DNA from: Chelydra serpentina | Lineage: Eukaryota; Chordata; Testudines; Chelydridae | Reading direction: 5' to 3' | Length of the DNA: 64,000 nucleotides | Assembly (NCBI GenBank): GCA_037349315.1 | Contig: JBAIAC010000019.1 | Span: 21,930,001-21,994,000 of the forward strand | Part shown: piece after piece, positions 15,272 through 27,852 of the stretch | Position numbering within the stretch: the first letter of the stretch is position 1 | Layout: every line of letters begins with the position of its first letter | Translations under genes and position numbers: made by a program | The notes under the pieces: generated by a model | Seen by the model: only the letters and a program-made list of their open reading frames with translations | Databases searched by the model: none | What the model was told of the DNA's origin: nothing

Positions 15272-17345
15272 GTAAGTAGTAAAATCAAGTTCAGAAAGTA
15301 TTATTGTGCTTTAACTGTAAAACTTGAATGAAATATTTGATTTAATTCTTATCTGGACATTTTTTCTTCTGATGCAGTATTTTTATATAATTAACTCTAT
15401 TGAAAAATTAATAAACTGTATACTAATATGCTTTATAGTACTTTGTTTTTAAATGCAGCGCTCATAGCAAAGGATTCCAAAGTACTTCATAAAAGTTTTA
15501 AATTTCCTTGGTGGGTGAAGTGACACTTCAATTTTAGTTCTAAATTATATTTTTCCATATAAAGATGCTTGCTTATCCCCTTCACTCATTACTTAAATTA
15601 TGCCACCTCTCAGGGGGTAATTTGGTAGCTTCCTTTAATACCACAGCAATAATCTCAGAAAGGTAGAGTGCCTAAAACTTCAAGGATATATTAGGTAGGC
15701 AGAATGAATTGTCTACATTTGGGTTTGGGCTAGATGTTGAGTGATGTCTCTACTTTTGGAAAAAGTGGCATGTCGTCTTCAGAATTCTGACTATTGAGAC
15801 TATTTTTTTGTCTTCTCTAAAAATCAGCACCTCTCACAGCATGCTGTTCCCTAATAGCAGGCTAGGGTATTAATTCCATGATGACTTGAAAAGTAAGCAT
15901 GCATCCACTGCCTGACTACTAATACCCTGTCTTGTACCCTTATTTTCCTTGGAGTTATTTCATTCACATTTTGAACATATATAGAGATAATAATTCTGTA
16001 CTCAGGGCAGGGTTTAAGTGCTTTAATGTGAATAAGGCATGGACAAACCTCAGTTCTGGCATTTCCTAACTTCTGAGTTCTTGACTTTGCCATCCTTAAC
16101 ATTTTTTAATGTAGTTTTTTTTCATGCAACTTCCTGAAAAAACCCAATGTGATCATGAAGAACCATATGAACCTCCGCATGGTTTATCAGCAGGGTTAGG
16201 ACCTTTAGATTCATAGCTAAGGTGCCAGGAAATCTGTGCTAAGAGTAACTGGTAGCCGGACTAGGTTGTTACCCTCTGTGCTCCAGCTGCTACAGGAGGA
16301 TGCAACAAACACTTTTGTCAGTGGATGTCACAGCTATTTGCTAGGCAGCATGGAAATATTGAGACTCAGGTATCCTGGTGTCTGTTTCAGATTCTGGAGA
16401 AGAGTTTAAGTGATTACAAGACTCTTCCGCCTAGTCATCTTTCTACACTTGTGCCCTCCCTCTGGTCTGTGTCCTACCCTTCTCACCCCTCTGCATTCCA
16501 TTCAGGTTGGTTACTTCTCCATGCTGCACCAGCGAGAGCATGGGAGAAAGTCTCTGCACTGTTTTGGTGTCACAGCAGCTCTCAGGCTGCAGGAATTGGA
16601 GGAAAAGTCCTGCTTAGTCACTCTGGGCTGGTCTACACTAGCCCACAAGTTCGAAGTAAGATACGCAACTTCAGCTACGTGAATAACGTAGCTGAAGTCG
16701 AAGTATCTTATTTCGAACTTTAAAGTACTTACCCGGGGGCCACACGGCGGCGCGCAGCTTCCCCGTCGACTCCGCCTGCTCCGTTCGCAGAGCAGGATTA
16801 CCGGCGTCGACGGGAGAGCACTTCCTGGTTCGCTTTATCGCGTCTAGACAAGACGCGATAAATCGAACCCAGAAGATCGATCCGACGCCTCGGGTAAGTG
16901 TAGACTAGTCCTCTGTGAGGATGGTTCATGTGCTGTCCATTTGACATATAGGAGCTGTGAGGGGGAGGAGCATAGTCAGTGCAGACAATCTTTGTTAGTG
17001 GCTTGCAGAAAATTCACCAAACTTCTACTGAACGTGTGGGACCTCCTTGCCCAATTTAAGTACTTGCTTCAAAACATGGAAGTGCTCAGATGTAAGATTT
17101 ATTCAACATGGACAAATCCAACATATTTTGCCTAACTTCATTCTGAATCAGTTGAATTGATTTAGCTGAAATATTCTGCCAAAAAAAAAAAAAAAAAAAA
17201 TCCAAGGTAGACAACTGGCATAGAAAATTTCAGCTTGAGTGGTTTAAGTTTGGTAAAATTATAATCAACTGAAAACAGGGTCTTATAATGAAAGTATAAG
17301 GCAACTCCGTTATCAGCTCCACTTATATATTACTTTTTCTTTTAG
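15272..17345 (+). other. ACVR2A: Last ACVR2A intron
   Basis: A 2.1-kb intron, donor GTAAGT, acceptor CTTTTAG. It contains a GC-rich foldback MITE (16625-16911) and an A20 run at about 17181-17200. A stretch at 15456-15492 looks like a degenerate MIR/L2-type repeat, but this is not certain. Confidence 0.8.
16625..16911. mobile_element. Foldback MITE with three consecutive hairpins
   Basis: The termini are imperfect inverted repeats: GGGCTGGTCTACACTAGCCC at the left, and the complement of the right end reads GGACTAGTCTACACTTACCC. A TCT triplet flanks both sides (16622-16624 and 16912-16914), a possible 3-bp target duplication as made by PIF/Harbinger elements. Inside are three near-perfect palindromes: 16647-16720 (arms with TTCGAAGTAAGATAC), 16761-16814 (arms with CCCGTCGAC) and 16827-16869 (arms with TTATCGCGTCT). 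There is no coding capacity. The high CpG content, unlike the AT-rich intron around it, suggests a recent or CpG-protected insertion. Confidence 0.8.
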
Positions 17346-17537
17346 GGAATGGCAATGCTCTGTGAAACAATAGAAGAATGTTGGGATCATGATGCAGAAG
17401 CCAGGTTATCAGCTGGTTGCGTAGAAGAACGGATTATTCAGATGCAAAGACTGACTAATATTATAACAGAGGACATTGTGACAGTGGTCACAATGGTGAC
17501 AAATGTTGACTTTCCTCCCAAAGAATCCAGTCTATGA
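17346..17537 (+). CDS. ACVR2A: ACVR2A final coding exon with stop
   Basis: Encodes the last 63 residues and the TGA at 17535-17537. It starts [20 protein letters not shown], with the conserved CW-D-H-D-AEAR kinase subdomain XI. It ends with a C-terminal tail, [15 protein letters not shown], whose last residues form the PDZ-binding type of end known for ACVR2A. The reading through [10 protein letters not shown] appears one Thr shorter than the human protein as I recall it. Counting 191 residues from the catalytic Asp to the end fits a 512-residue protein if that Asp is residue 322. The exon continues into the 3' UTR without a splice site. Confidence 0.96.
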   Translation, partial: GMAMLCETIEECWDHDAEARLSAGCVEERIIQMQRLTNIITEDIVTVVTMVTNVDFPPKESSL

Positions 17538-20500
17538 TAGTTGCACTGGTTATGCATTCTGACCAACAGGACTCTGAACTGGAGCTGCTAAAGCTAATGA
17601 GACTGCTTATGGTTGTTACTTTCTGTGTGAAATGAGGAATGGTAAGTTTTTTGGGGGGAATGTCAATAAGGAGACTTTTTTCCCAAACATGAATACATGA
17701 GACTTTACTGCATTCCCGTCCTGAAGGACATTGACCTGAGAAGTGGCAAAATGTTGTTAAGGAACTTAAATGAAGAATATGGACCTATCTGGGCTAATCA
17801 AGTGTTTTAAAAACTGACATCAGATTTCTTAATATCTGTCAGAAGAGACTAATTCCTTAAATGAACTACTGCTATTTTTTTTAAATCAAACATTTCATTT
17901 CAGATTTAAAAAAAGGGTAACTTGTTTTTATTGCATTTGCTGTTGTGTTTATATAAATGACTATTGTAATGCCAATATGACACAGCTTGTGAATGTTTAG
18001 TGTGCTGCTGTTATATGTATATAAACAAAAGTAATCAAGTGGGATATAGCAAAGAGGCTTCCAAGCATTACTTTAACCTCCCTCAACAAGGTATACCTCA
18101 GTTCCACGTCTGCTAAATTATGAGATTGACAACACTAACAATTTGAATAATAAATTGATCCATGTTTTGTAAATGCTGTATTACAAATTCACTGTTATTT
18201 AAAAAAGGGTAAGCTATGCTTCATGCCAAGAGTAAATGGCCATTCCTAAAGCAGTGTTTTTAGCCCTTTCTTGTGCTAGCTTGTGTATAAAAGTACTGGG
18301 TTTGAAACAAAACTTTCTTCCTGTTTTAGTTTAAAGCTTTTATCTCACATTCAGTTCCCAAAATAGTGCATACATTTTATTTTTACTAAATACTATTTAG
18401 GTTTGCTGTGTCTGAGGAATATTTGAAAATTTAAGCATGACTTTTTTTAAAATTTATGTGAGCTATGACACTGGAAAGCTCTTAATTCTTATTCTTTCTA
18501 AGAAGGCTTTTTCCTATTTATGTATGTAAAAAGTTCTGCATAGTGTATTTTGTTTCACTAACAGTATGCAGTGTGTTCTGTATCACTGTTTCAGGATCAC
18601 CTCAGGAAGCTTAATTACCCGGAACTCCTCACTCTCTCTGCTTTGAGATTTGCAACTTCTCTACACTTAAGCTTGGTGCCATCTTGTCAGAGTGATATTT
18701 GATGTCTGTGATACATAGGTTCATCCTGGAGTCATGTTAAAAATGATAGCCACAGACTTTCGATGTAACTGCTTAAAAATATTCAGGGATAACTTTAGTT
18801 ATTATGCTATAATTTCAAATATGCAATGACTATTTAGAGGTAACGAATACCAACATAGGTAGCACAGTCTAGCAAAAAATAATAAAATTGCTTTCACAGC
18901 TGACGCCAACATTATTTTAGGGTTTAGGAGATCATGCCTTATATATTATGTAAAGTAAAAAACCTGAATTGACCGTAGGTGCCAAAGTGCTTTTCAAAAT
19001 TTAATATTACACTAGTTATTTGATCCTTTACATTTATACAGATCAAAGTAAAAAAAATTAACTTTCTAAAATACTCAAGTACTGAACCAACAATAGCCAG
19101 TATTATGCTACGTATTTTGTCAGGTCATTTTTTTAAAATCATGCATTAGATTTTTAAGGAAGGCTTTTAATGTCACAATCAGGAGCTCACTGTGAATGTT
19201 ATCTTTAAACAGTTATTTGTAAAAACCACAGAATACACTCAATTTTACATATAATATGCACTTAATCTCTGGGAACAATAACATTATTTATAAACACCAT
19301 ATTCTAAGCAGGGAGGGGGAAGAAGGGTAATAGCAACATTGTTCTTGCGTAACATACCACTCAATACTGCTCTGCTTGTCACTCTTATTCCTAGGGTTTC
19401 ATGGTAGCCATAAGAATCCCTGCTTTAATGGGTTATTGGTACTGGTAGGGTAACTTGCTCATTTTGTTTATAAAACAAACTACTCATGCACCCATTTTCT
19501 TGATCTGGATTTTTATTTTGCTTCCACCTTCAGTGCAGGGATACAACATCTTAAACGTGCATCAAGTGATCATGGTTAAAGAGATATGAACAAAACCAGT
19601 CCTATTTTACTGAAAAACTTGTATTGCTCTTTGAAGTTTAAACCCCAACACTGGCAAAAGTAGAAGGAACAGCATGGATGATATAAGGATCAGTTATTCA
19701 AGATTCAGTGCAGAAGTCAGACCTAGCTAAGGACACGTCAGTATGAGCTCCTCCATGCATGATCCTTGAACTTCTGCTGGTAGGGGCCCTGGTGGCCATG
19801 CTGTTTGGGGGCTCCTTTGGTGTTGCTAGTGCACTTTGTGTTTGCAAGTGATGTAGGTGAATCACAAAGCCTGACAATTTAATGGGATGATATTTATTTT
19901 CATAGAAATCCCCACAGGTGTGACTATTGTACTAACTGTATTTTCTGATTTTTCTTAAACAGCATAGTATAGTATCACACTGAAAAGGATGTTCATGGTA
20001 AAAGTGTTTTTATAATTGGTGAAATAACTAAAGTTTGAGCTGTTCTTATACATAAGACTTCTGTTTTGCAGGGCATTTTAACCTTGTGTGTTCCACTTAT
20101 AGTACAGTAAATATAGATGTGTAAGTTAAAATGCTTGAGCCAAACTCATGAATGAGGATAAGAATAAATAAGAACTAAGCTAGTGAAAATATTCTGGCAT
20201 TACTTACTAGCAGTAGTGACCATTGTCCCTCTTTGTACTTACAGCATGTGTGTGGTGGTGTATATGTACATGTATGGTCTATTCCAGTGGTTCACCCTGT
20301 ATTTTGGCTTGTGAAGAAAAGTCAGTCCCTTGGCTCACTTCCAACTTGTTGGCTTTGCCTGTATTTAAATGATTGCTGTATAACTGCCACAGGACTGATG
20401 GATTAGCCAATTTTTGGCTTTACTGGAAGTCCAAGCCCTGCATTTTTTTTAGTTTGTGTTAGCTACTAGGAAATTTTTATATCACATGATGCATGACTAC

Positions 20501-21240
20501 TCTTTGTACACCTACTACTACATGTACCTTAGCATTTCAGAAGAAACTGTGTCTCAATTGTTGGAGTTCCTGAACTAGCACTGTCATTCATGGTGATGTT
20601 CTGAAACTATAAATCAGGATTGAAATTCACCACTTTGTATCTTCTATTTGAAATAGCAAAATTCATGTAGAGTAGCTTTTAAAGAGTCTTGGAATTCCAG
20701 CTAAAATGTAAGCAGAAACAGGAGTGAATATTTCTTGTTCATACTAGGTTTTAACAGAATTGCTGATTATAGTTTAACAAGTGGGATTACCAGTTTGATC
20801 TTTTTCCAATTTCTCTTTTTAACTTCTAATGCATTTATTTTTATTAGGAACATTTGGTACAAAGTGCAGAAAGCTATATTGCAGGTTTATGGGCAAAATG
20901 ATACAAGTAGCATCCTTGATGGAACATCATTTACCTCAGATATTCAACCAGCAGTACTTTTTTTTTTTTTTTTAAAGCAGTCTCAGTTCATATATTATTC
21001 GTTACCTCTCAAGATATTGGTAAGCAATTATTTTAGCTTTACTCTCTGTATTTGTCTGTTTTGGGCACAGGTTGTTGTACTACTGTCAGATTATACTTGC
21101 TATTTTTTTGCAAGTATCAAAAACAAAAACCCCAGCCCAGGATAAAAGTGATTGTTAAATATTGTACAAATAAAAATGTATGCTCTTTCTGGCCCTACCC
21201 CAAAAGTTAAATAAAAAAATAAATGACTACTGTATGACTT
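17538..21240 (+). other. ACVR2A: ACVR2A 3' UTR with polyadenylation signals
   Basis: AT-rich transcribed-looking sequence of about 3.7 kb following the stop codon. This length is similar to the long 3' UTR of the mammalian gene. AATAAA hexamers cluster at 21169-21174, 21210-21215 and 21218-21223, the most likely end of the transcript. Earlier hexamer-like signals (for example near 18148) could give shorter forms. A 136-codon open stretch at 20735-21145 has composition like its surroundings and is probably chance. No intron or repeat insertion is evident. Confidence 0.7.
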
Positions 21241-21603
21241 GCATAAGCCTTTTTTCAACTTTTCATATCTTCTCTAGGAAAAAATAAATCTAGGTAGCAT
21301 TTTGTGTTGACACTTCACCTTCAGAAACCTTGTGGCTTGAAAGGGTTAAAAAGGAAGGAAAACCTCTTCTCCCCTGCTCCCCCCCTTTTTTGCAACATTT
21401 ACAGCATTACAATGGCGAAGTGGAGCAGAGACAACTCTTATCTCTTGCATTTCTGACATAGGAGGTAATCATTCCCATGCATTAGTTACCATCCTTTCCT
21501 GACCAGAAGGATGAGGGAGAACTGTGGCTAACAAATATCCTGATAGAATTCACTTCAGACTGCTGCAGAAGACTGCTAGGCATTTCCGCCCCCCACCCCG
21601 GAG

Positions 21604-21680
21604 TACGAATTTGCATGTCATCCTTCTGCAAGGGCCATGCTGATCTTCTCTGTATTGTTCAAATTTTAGTATATGTGCTG
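21604..21680 (-). pseudogene. U6 spliceosomal snRNA pseudogene
   Basis: The minus strand from 21680 down to 21604 matches U6 snRNA from about nucleotide 14 to 91. Visible parts are CAGCACATATACTAAAATTT, ACAGAGAAGATCAGCATGGC (ACAGAGA and AGC being the catalytic core words) and GATGACATGCAAATTCGT. The 5' stem-loop is lost or unrecognisable and there is no U6-type terminator, PSE or TATA box at the right spacing. Several substitutions are present. It is best read as a dead copy, the usual fate of U6 duplicates in vertebrates. Confidence 0.9.
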
Positions 21681-23134
21681 TAAGAGCTGAGTTTCAGAAC
21701 TGAACCCAAGTATTGTATATAAGCGAAGAGCACTAGTCCTAGGATGTAGATCAGCAGAAAGTAGGTAATGCCTTTTACTACAGTTGCCTTCGATATTCTT
21801 TGATATACTCGTCTATCCACAAATTTGGGTTTTACTGCCCCTTCCCAGTTAGGCAGCAACAATAACAAAATAACACCAAAGAACTGTTGGTTTTCTTGAT
21901 CCCTGTGGATTTGTTTGGAGAAGCAATTTCTGGTATAGCACTCCAGCATCCGCCTCAACCATGGGAAAACTGCCAGACAAGGTAAGTGTCTTATGTATCA
22001 CTTGACAATTGTTTATCATCATTTCCCTTTTCTAGCAACTTTATGTGAAGGCCAGGTGCACCAGCTCTTCTGCTTTTGTCAGATTATTCCCACTTTGGTA
22101 GAAAATTGCAGGAGTGATGATGCACTACAGCCACTGCTGCCGTGGCCCTGTGATTAATGATACTGGAAAGAGTTGCATCTTACTTTCTGCAAGTACTATC
22201 ACCTGTAACTTCCATAGCTATTCTTTAGGAAGGAGTTCAAGACTACAGAGAAATTGAAGCTCTTTATTTAGAAGGGAATAACCAATCCTTACTTCAAACT
22301 GAATTTCTAACAACAGTTATCCATTCTAACTGTTAAATGATCATTCTGGTGGCTACTGGAGCCTTCCTACCACTTAGGAACCAAGTAAACCATCTCAGAG
22401 TCTCTGACCTCCTAATGATAGGTTTAAAGAGTATGGCTCTGTTTAGTAACGTGAGTTGGGATATGCGTCACTATGGTCTTATGTAAACTGTGTGCATACA
22501 AAAACGTGCATGGTGGCATGCTTGTTGGAGTTAGATCCAACCAGAACACTGTAAATGTCAGCTTTTATCTGAAAATGCCAACTGTGAGAGAACACAATCC
22601 AATCAAGCCCCAAATCTTATCTATTTTGTGCATGGTCTTAAATCTAGCACTGAATGTCTTCCCTCTCACCCCAAATGCTTGGGGCTTTTTGAGGCAAATG
22701 CCAGTGTCAGTCCAGCAATAGACCAGTGGGAACTGTTTATATTCAAATGGATAAGAGATCCAAAAGGTAAAGATGATTTGACTTTTTTTTTTTCTTCCTT
22801 TGTAAGGTGCATGCTACCTTCATCCAGGACTTCCATGCCTCTCAGCTCCATGATTCCTTCTTACACCCGATTCCCAGTTGACAATGTCCAAAGTGGAACA
22901 TTTTGAAATAACGGTGAAGGGATTGCATGGGTCTCTGCAAGGTCCAAACCCTTCCACTATAGCAATGCTGCAACTTTTCAAATCCTACTATTGTATATAC
23001 ACTAGCTTTTACTGAAAAAACAAAAAAGTCCCCAAACTCGAATCTTTCCTCACTAGCCTTGTCTGTCAAACACACCTCATTCAGTCCCCTTCTTTAAAAT
23101 ATGCTGCTTTCAAAAATTCACTACTGCCCCTTAG

Positions 23135-23560
23135 TGTATATATTCCTGAGGGACTTCTGTACCAAAAACTACAAATTCTGCAAATTGTATTTGTCAAAGG
23201 TAAAGATTCCAGCATAGCACGGGGGAGTAGAGGCCAGTGACTGCACAAAGGGGGGGGGGGGGGGAATAGCTCTGCATCCCCCTTCCCCCACAGACTTAGC
23301 ACTGAGACTGCACCTGACCCTGCAACAGTGAAAGGGCTGGGCCTGCTCCAGAAACATGGGGCCCTAACCCTCCATGCCAGGTACACCATGAGGGTCTAGG
23401 TGTGGGGTAAGATGATTCTGTATGTGGAGCTGTGTGTGTGTGTGTAGGGGGATCTGATGCACAGGGGGTTGTTCAGGGTTCTAGATACAGGAGCAGTGGG
23501 ACTTGGGGGAATCAAGGTGGCTATGGCTCAACTAGGGGTTCTGGGTGCCTGTAGATCCTT
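23135..23560 (-). repeat. Partial copy of the ATTACTCC-TIR repeat
   Basis: Its end reads ATTCCTGAGGGACTTCTGTA followed by AATTCTGCAAATTGTATTTG. This matches the complement of the right end of the element at 47921-48615 (ATTACTCCAGTAAATTCTG and TGCATATTTTATTTGTC). It continues into a similar GC-rich interior. It is therefore a second copy in the opposite orientation, truncated at its other end. Confidence 0.6.
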
Positions 23561-24350
23561 GAGAGCTACAGAATCTTCTTAGTTAGTGGCAAGAATCAAA
23601 GGCCACCATCACCACTGCTTCTAAGTTTATTCAAGATTTATGCCAGAGTTCATAAACTAGCCAGCTTTTGATGGACTGTACAGATCTTTTCAAAGTGGAG
23701 GGAATATCAATTCTTCACATTCTAGCTAGAATTAGCAGTCACAAGCAGTAGCTGTAAATCATCCAGAATGGTCATAATGTAGTACTGGACCAGGGATGTT
23801 AAGGCATACTATTTCCACTACCATTCTTTCTAGGGGGTGTTTACATTTAAACATTGTGGTGTTCTGTAAGATCTCGGCCACTAGCAGGTATCTGATACTG
23901 AATCACCTTAACAGATTTTAGTTTGAAACTCGACTTCACCATCCTTGGCTTTTTTTTTTTTAATATTAGGATATGAGTATCACTGGGTATGCATTCCTAA
24001 CACTAATGGGAGTTATTGTGGATTGATTGTTTTAACTATTAACTGCCTGACCAACAAGCAGTTTGCTGTCTACCTTGCACAGAAGCAGTCTTAATAAAAA
24101 TAGAACTGATGGATAAAAGCACTAAGAACCTGGCCCCACATGTTCTTAAGCTCTAGGTCAAATCACCCTATTTTTCTACCTCAGTGGAAACAGACAGTCC
24201 TTACTAGCCTCTGATCCCCTCAGAAAAGTCCTTTTAAATTTTATATCTGGGAAATTCCATCAATTTGTCCCTCTTGAGCACAAGTATCACAGTAATAGGA
24301 TGTACAATCATTCTTACAGTGAGCTGATTTAATATATTGTGGGGAAATAT

Positions 24351-24755
24351 CAACTTTATTCAACTCAAAATTAGGATCAATGTGTAAGTCAAAACGGTAG
24401 GTTTCTTTCCTGTAGTTTAACTAAAAATCCTGCTTGGTGCTAGCCAAACATCTGAACAACAGATTCCTGAAGAAAACCGAAATCCAGCTGAACTATGGCA
24501 ATGAACTTAATTGAAGACTGGAAAGAAAGTGTGTTAATCTGTGAGACTGGTGTTTAGACTCCCTGAACTAATTATCAAGGCATTATAAACATTCATTTTC
24601 TTGTTTATTTTCAATATCATGGAACACTTCAGAAAAGTACACCATATTTTAAAAAAAATGCTCTTATCAAGTGAATTAGTACCCACTGAAATTATGCTGA
24701 ATCAAACCAACTTATTATATTTCACCTTAATGTAGTTTAATAAACTTCAGAAAGT
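24351..24755 (-). other. ORC4: ORC4 3' UTR
   Basis: Sequence downstream of the ORC4 stop on the minus strand. AATAAA appears on the minus strand at 24604-24609 (about 150 nt after the stop) and again at 24355-24360. Either could serve as the polyadenylation signal. The gene end is inferred from these hexamers only. Confidence 0.5.
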
Positions 24756-24944
24756 TCACAACCAACTCAATGACGATGTTGCCCACTGTTTCACATCTGT
24801 TGGGCAGTTTGGGTACACCTGCAAAGCATCCATTATTTGATTATTGTCCAAAAGTAGCTTCATTAGTAGGTATTCTCTCTGAGCACGCACACACAGTCCT
24901 TCTATTGGTTTTATTAACTCTAGTTGTAGCAAGTGTTCAAAAGC
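24756..24944 (-). CDS. ORC4: ORC4 final coding exon with stop
   Basis: Encodes the last 62 residues and TGA (24756-24758): [16 protein letters not shown], then [20 protein letters not shown], and ends [10 protein letters not shown]. This is the C-terminal part of the winged-helix domain that contacts DNA and neighbouring ORC subunits. The acceptor is a T-rich tract ending TTTTTAG just above 24944. The stretch EGLCVRA replaces a variable loop of the mammalian protein. Phase 0 fits the previous exon. Confidence 0.96.
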   Translation of the reverse strand, partial: AFEHLLQLELIKPIEGLCVRAQREYLLMKLLLDNNQIMDALQVYPNCPTDVKQWATSSLSWL

Positions 24945-27168
24945 CTAAAAAGAAAAAAAAAACATTTTCCAGACTACAACCACCATTCTGAATAGCCCAT
25001 ATGACATTTTACAGAAGTAGTAGCAACTACTCTAGACAGACAAAGCTGCTTATAACTCATTTTTGTTACTCAGTTTTTGCAAGAACAGGGCATTTAAGTT
25101 TTCTGGGCTTGATATACTAACTGGGATTTTTCAAAAAGTCTGAGCAGGATACACTAAGGATATTCTAGAAAGTTCAATGTGTTCCCATCAAATTTTGTGG
25201 ACAGAACTCACTGGTTGAATGGATTTTGTTCAAACTTGACTTTCTTTCTAGATCTCCAAAGGATCAAGACAAGTTTTTGAAAAAGTGATTTACTAGTTTT
25301 AAGCATGTCATTTTTGCAGTACCTCACCCACAGTAAGTACAGAATATACAGCCCTCAATGTTTGAAGAATCATTTTGTAACTTGTAGAGTTATGAAATTA
25401 GTTGATTTTTTGTTCAGTTTAACCAAGACAAACTTGTATAAGATTGAATAGTGAGCTGTCAGTTGCTGGGGCTCATCTAGAAGTGGAGCATTGAAAAGGG
25501 TGGTCCATCTTGAACTGTAGCCTATGAGTAGTATTTAAATTATAAAATGTAATGAAAAATTCAAATTGTGTATCTCAGATTTAAACTAACCAAGGCCAGA
25601 TTGATTTAGAGTATGAAAGATTAATAAACCAGATACTAGCGTTTGAAGGCATACAATGTATCAAACTTAATATTAATTTCTAGAGTATTTCTAGAGCATA
25701 ATTCAGTGTAAGGAAGGAGATTCAATGCTTACAAATTGAACTCTGCATTTCCTGATTTGATTTCTCAAACTTGAATGGCAACAGCTAGATTATTTCACAA
25801 GATATAGACCACAGGGGCAGTGATGCCTTTTGGTTTGGGGAGGTTATATTCCCCAAGAGTAGCAGCAAATAGATGAATCAATTGTGAAGGTTATCCTACT
25901 TATTCACCACAACTTATAAGAATTTCAGAAATATTTTTAACCTTATAAACCCAAGCTCCCTTAATAAGGTGAGCCCAGCAGTACAGTCTTGGAGCAAATA
26001 AACTTAAAATTCTCTTTATTTTTTTACATAAAGTCACAATGTGAAGGTTCCTCTTAACAGTTCTGTCAAATGCTACACCCTTATGGAACAGGAAAATTTT
26101 TGTACTTACACGAAAACTTCCTTTCGCCAAGGACTATGGTCCACAGATCTGTTATGATGGTTCTTCAGGCTACTTGCACTTTTCCAGGCACAGCCATACC
26201 TGTCTGTCCCTGGCACAAAGGGGTGTGGCCACACTTGAAGGCCAAGTTAGTTTGAGAATTTGGGGGTTAAAGGGAATAAGCACAGTTTATCCACCATGCT
26301 TTTTGTGAAGGTGACCGGGGGACCAGAAACTGAAGTTGAAGGGCTGGAGTCTCATCCAAGTCTAAAGAAAGGCCAGAGAGACAATGATGGCAGCATAACT
26401 CATGCGGGGGTTGAAGTGAGTAGCAGCTTTTTACAAGCTGAGAGGGTCTTCAGGGGCTGGACCACACCCTTTCTGCTAGTGACGGATAGGTCTAGTTTTA
26501 TGTCCAAAAGATGCAGGTATGATGAAGACTCAGACAGACACCTTAGCTCAAGACCGAAAAGGGAGTTTCGGCTCCTTACTGATATTAAACTACCTTGAGC
26601 CCTGTTGGTTTGAGAGATATTGGGACTTAAACCGGTCACTGATTCAGGACTAAATACTAGCTGTCCTGCACCTTGTATCAGAGTAATTTGGGGGCAGCAA
26701 AAAAACTCCTACATGCCACAAAAGACAACTCTTTAGAAGTCTGCTAGGAACCAGAATAATGTCTTTCTGAACAAAAGGTTCTATATCAATTGAAACAATT
26801 ATTTCCACTCACTAAAAGGAATGGCTGAAGTCTTTAAAAATAAAGTCCACTTTGGTAAGGTATGTAATGCTTCTGTTTCAATAAATCAGATATTAGCCCC
26901 CCCAAAATTTTGCCTTTATATTTAAACCATGGATAGAGAGATAGAATACTCATACAGCAGATGGCAGTGCAAGTACCACACAAATGTGTTTTTCAATATA
27001 GGAGACCTTTCTGATCTTATTATCTACTATCCCATCACTTTACATAGCAAAATCCCTTAGCTCTTTAGCTATGAAACAGATGTACATTTTTAAAAGTAGC
27101 TCCTAGAAAACGATAACCCAAGTACAGATTAGTATTTAGGTATGCAAGGAAACAAACTAAGGGTTTAC
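24945..27168 (-). other. ORC4: ORC4 intron
   Basis: A 2.2-kb intron. No exon was recognised. The segment about 26040-26640 has several open frames and a higher GC content than its surroundings and may be a transposon piece, but I cannot name it. Confidence 0.6.
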
Positions 27169-27236
27169 CTTCATAACAACAGGTTTCTCAAAGTTGTACA
27201 TAGAATGTGCTTTCCGTTGTATGAACTTCTGAAATT
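27169..27236 (-). CDS. ORC4: ORC4 exon, winged-helix part
   Basis: Completes a split Glu and encodes [18 protein letters not shown] and VVMK. The minus-strand acceptor is GTACAG and the donor GTAAAC. It belongs to the C-terminal winged-helix domain. Only 68 nt long, it is confirmed by phase agreement on both sides. Confidence 0.95.
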
Positions 27237-27315
27237 CTGTACCAAGGAAAATGATATTACTTGAGTAACAGTAAAGTGATATTTATAGATTTTAAAGTTG
27301 ATACTTTCATCTCAC

Positions 27316-27411
27316 CATTATAGACCATTTGAAAATTAAATGGTTCTCCTTCATAAACATCATTTAAATGTTTCATAGCTATAATTAGGCAGATTTCCAG
27401 CACAGACAAAC
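27316..27411 (-). CDS. ORC4: ORC4 exon, start of winged-helix region
   Basis: Completes a split Gly and encodes [20 protein letters not shown] followed by [11 protein letters not shown] and the first base of Glu. The acceptor is ATATAG and the donor GTGAGA. The sequence is nearly identical to vertebrate ORC4 (human has IYEEEPFNF here, recalled). It is separated from the next exon by only 79 nt. Confidence 0.96.
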
Positions 27412-27642
27412 CTATATGGAAAAAAAAGATATTTAGAACTATCATTCACATGTTGTATATGCATGTTTTTAGGCACATTAAAATACAGGCATATTTACAA
27501 TATAGCAGTACTTTGAAATTAATAGAAGCACATCAACAATTCAAAATTACTGTTCTATATAAACTTAAGGGTTGAACAAGAGCTGTACAAGCTGACTAGA
27601 TTAAACTGAAACATCTCTCCTCACTTTTTCCTCAGTGAAACT

Positions 27643-27852
27643 AAGTGTCTGTCTACACAGCCGACATTAAAGCACTGTCGCAGCAATGCTTCAGCACTGT
27701 AATAAAACCATCTCCGCGAGAGGAGTAGCACTGTCTACACTGCCACTTACAGCGCTGAAACTTGCATCCCTCGGGGGGGTGGGGGGTGTTTTTTCACACC
27801 CCTGAGCGAAGAAAGTTTCAGTGCTGTAAGTGGCAGTGTAGAGAAGACCTCA
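27643..27852. mobile_element. Foldback MITE with 45-bp arms
   Basis: The left end TGTCTGTCTACACAG and the right end (complement GGTCTTCTCTACACTGCCAC) are imperfect inverted repeats. The inner arms at about 27733-27775 and 27797-27845 share TCTACACTGCCACTTACAGC, with a short GC-rich loop rich in G. There is no coding capacity. Its outer words resemble the MITEs at 16625 and 38028 (GTCTACAC), so all three may use related transposases. Confidence 0.7.

Larger units (their letters stand above)
21241..24350. other. Intergenic region between the two convergent genes
   Basis: Holds the U6 pseudogene (21604-21680), a copy of a TIR repeat (about 23135-23560), a G15 homopolymer at about 23250-23264 and a short GT run near 23432. 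No gene was recognised. Confidence 0.6.

Noticed and set aside
16410..16723. Two overlapping plus-strand frames at 16325-16723
   Set aside because: They run into the hairpins of the MITE and overlap each other; no family resemblance.
20735..21145. 136-codon frame in the ACVR2A 3' UTR
   Set aside because: AT-rich, with a T17 run translated as Phe; no family features; inside an ordinary 3' UTR.
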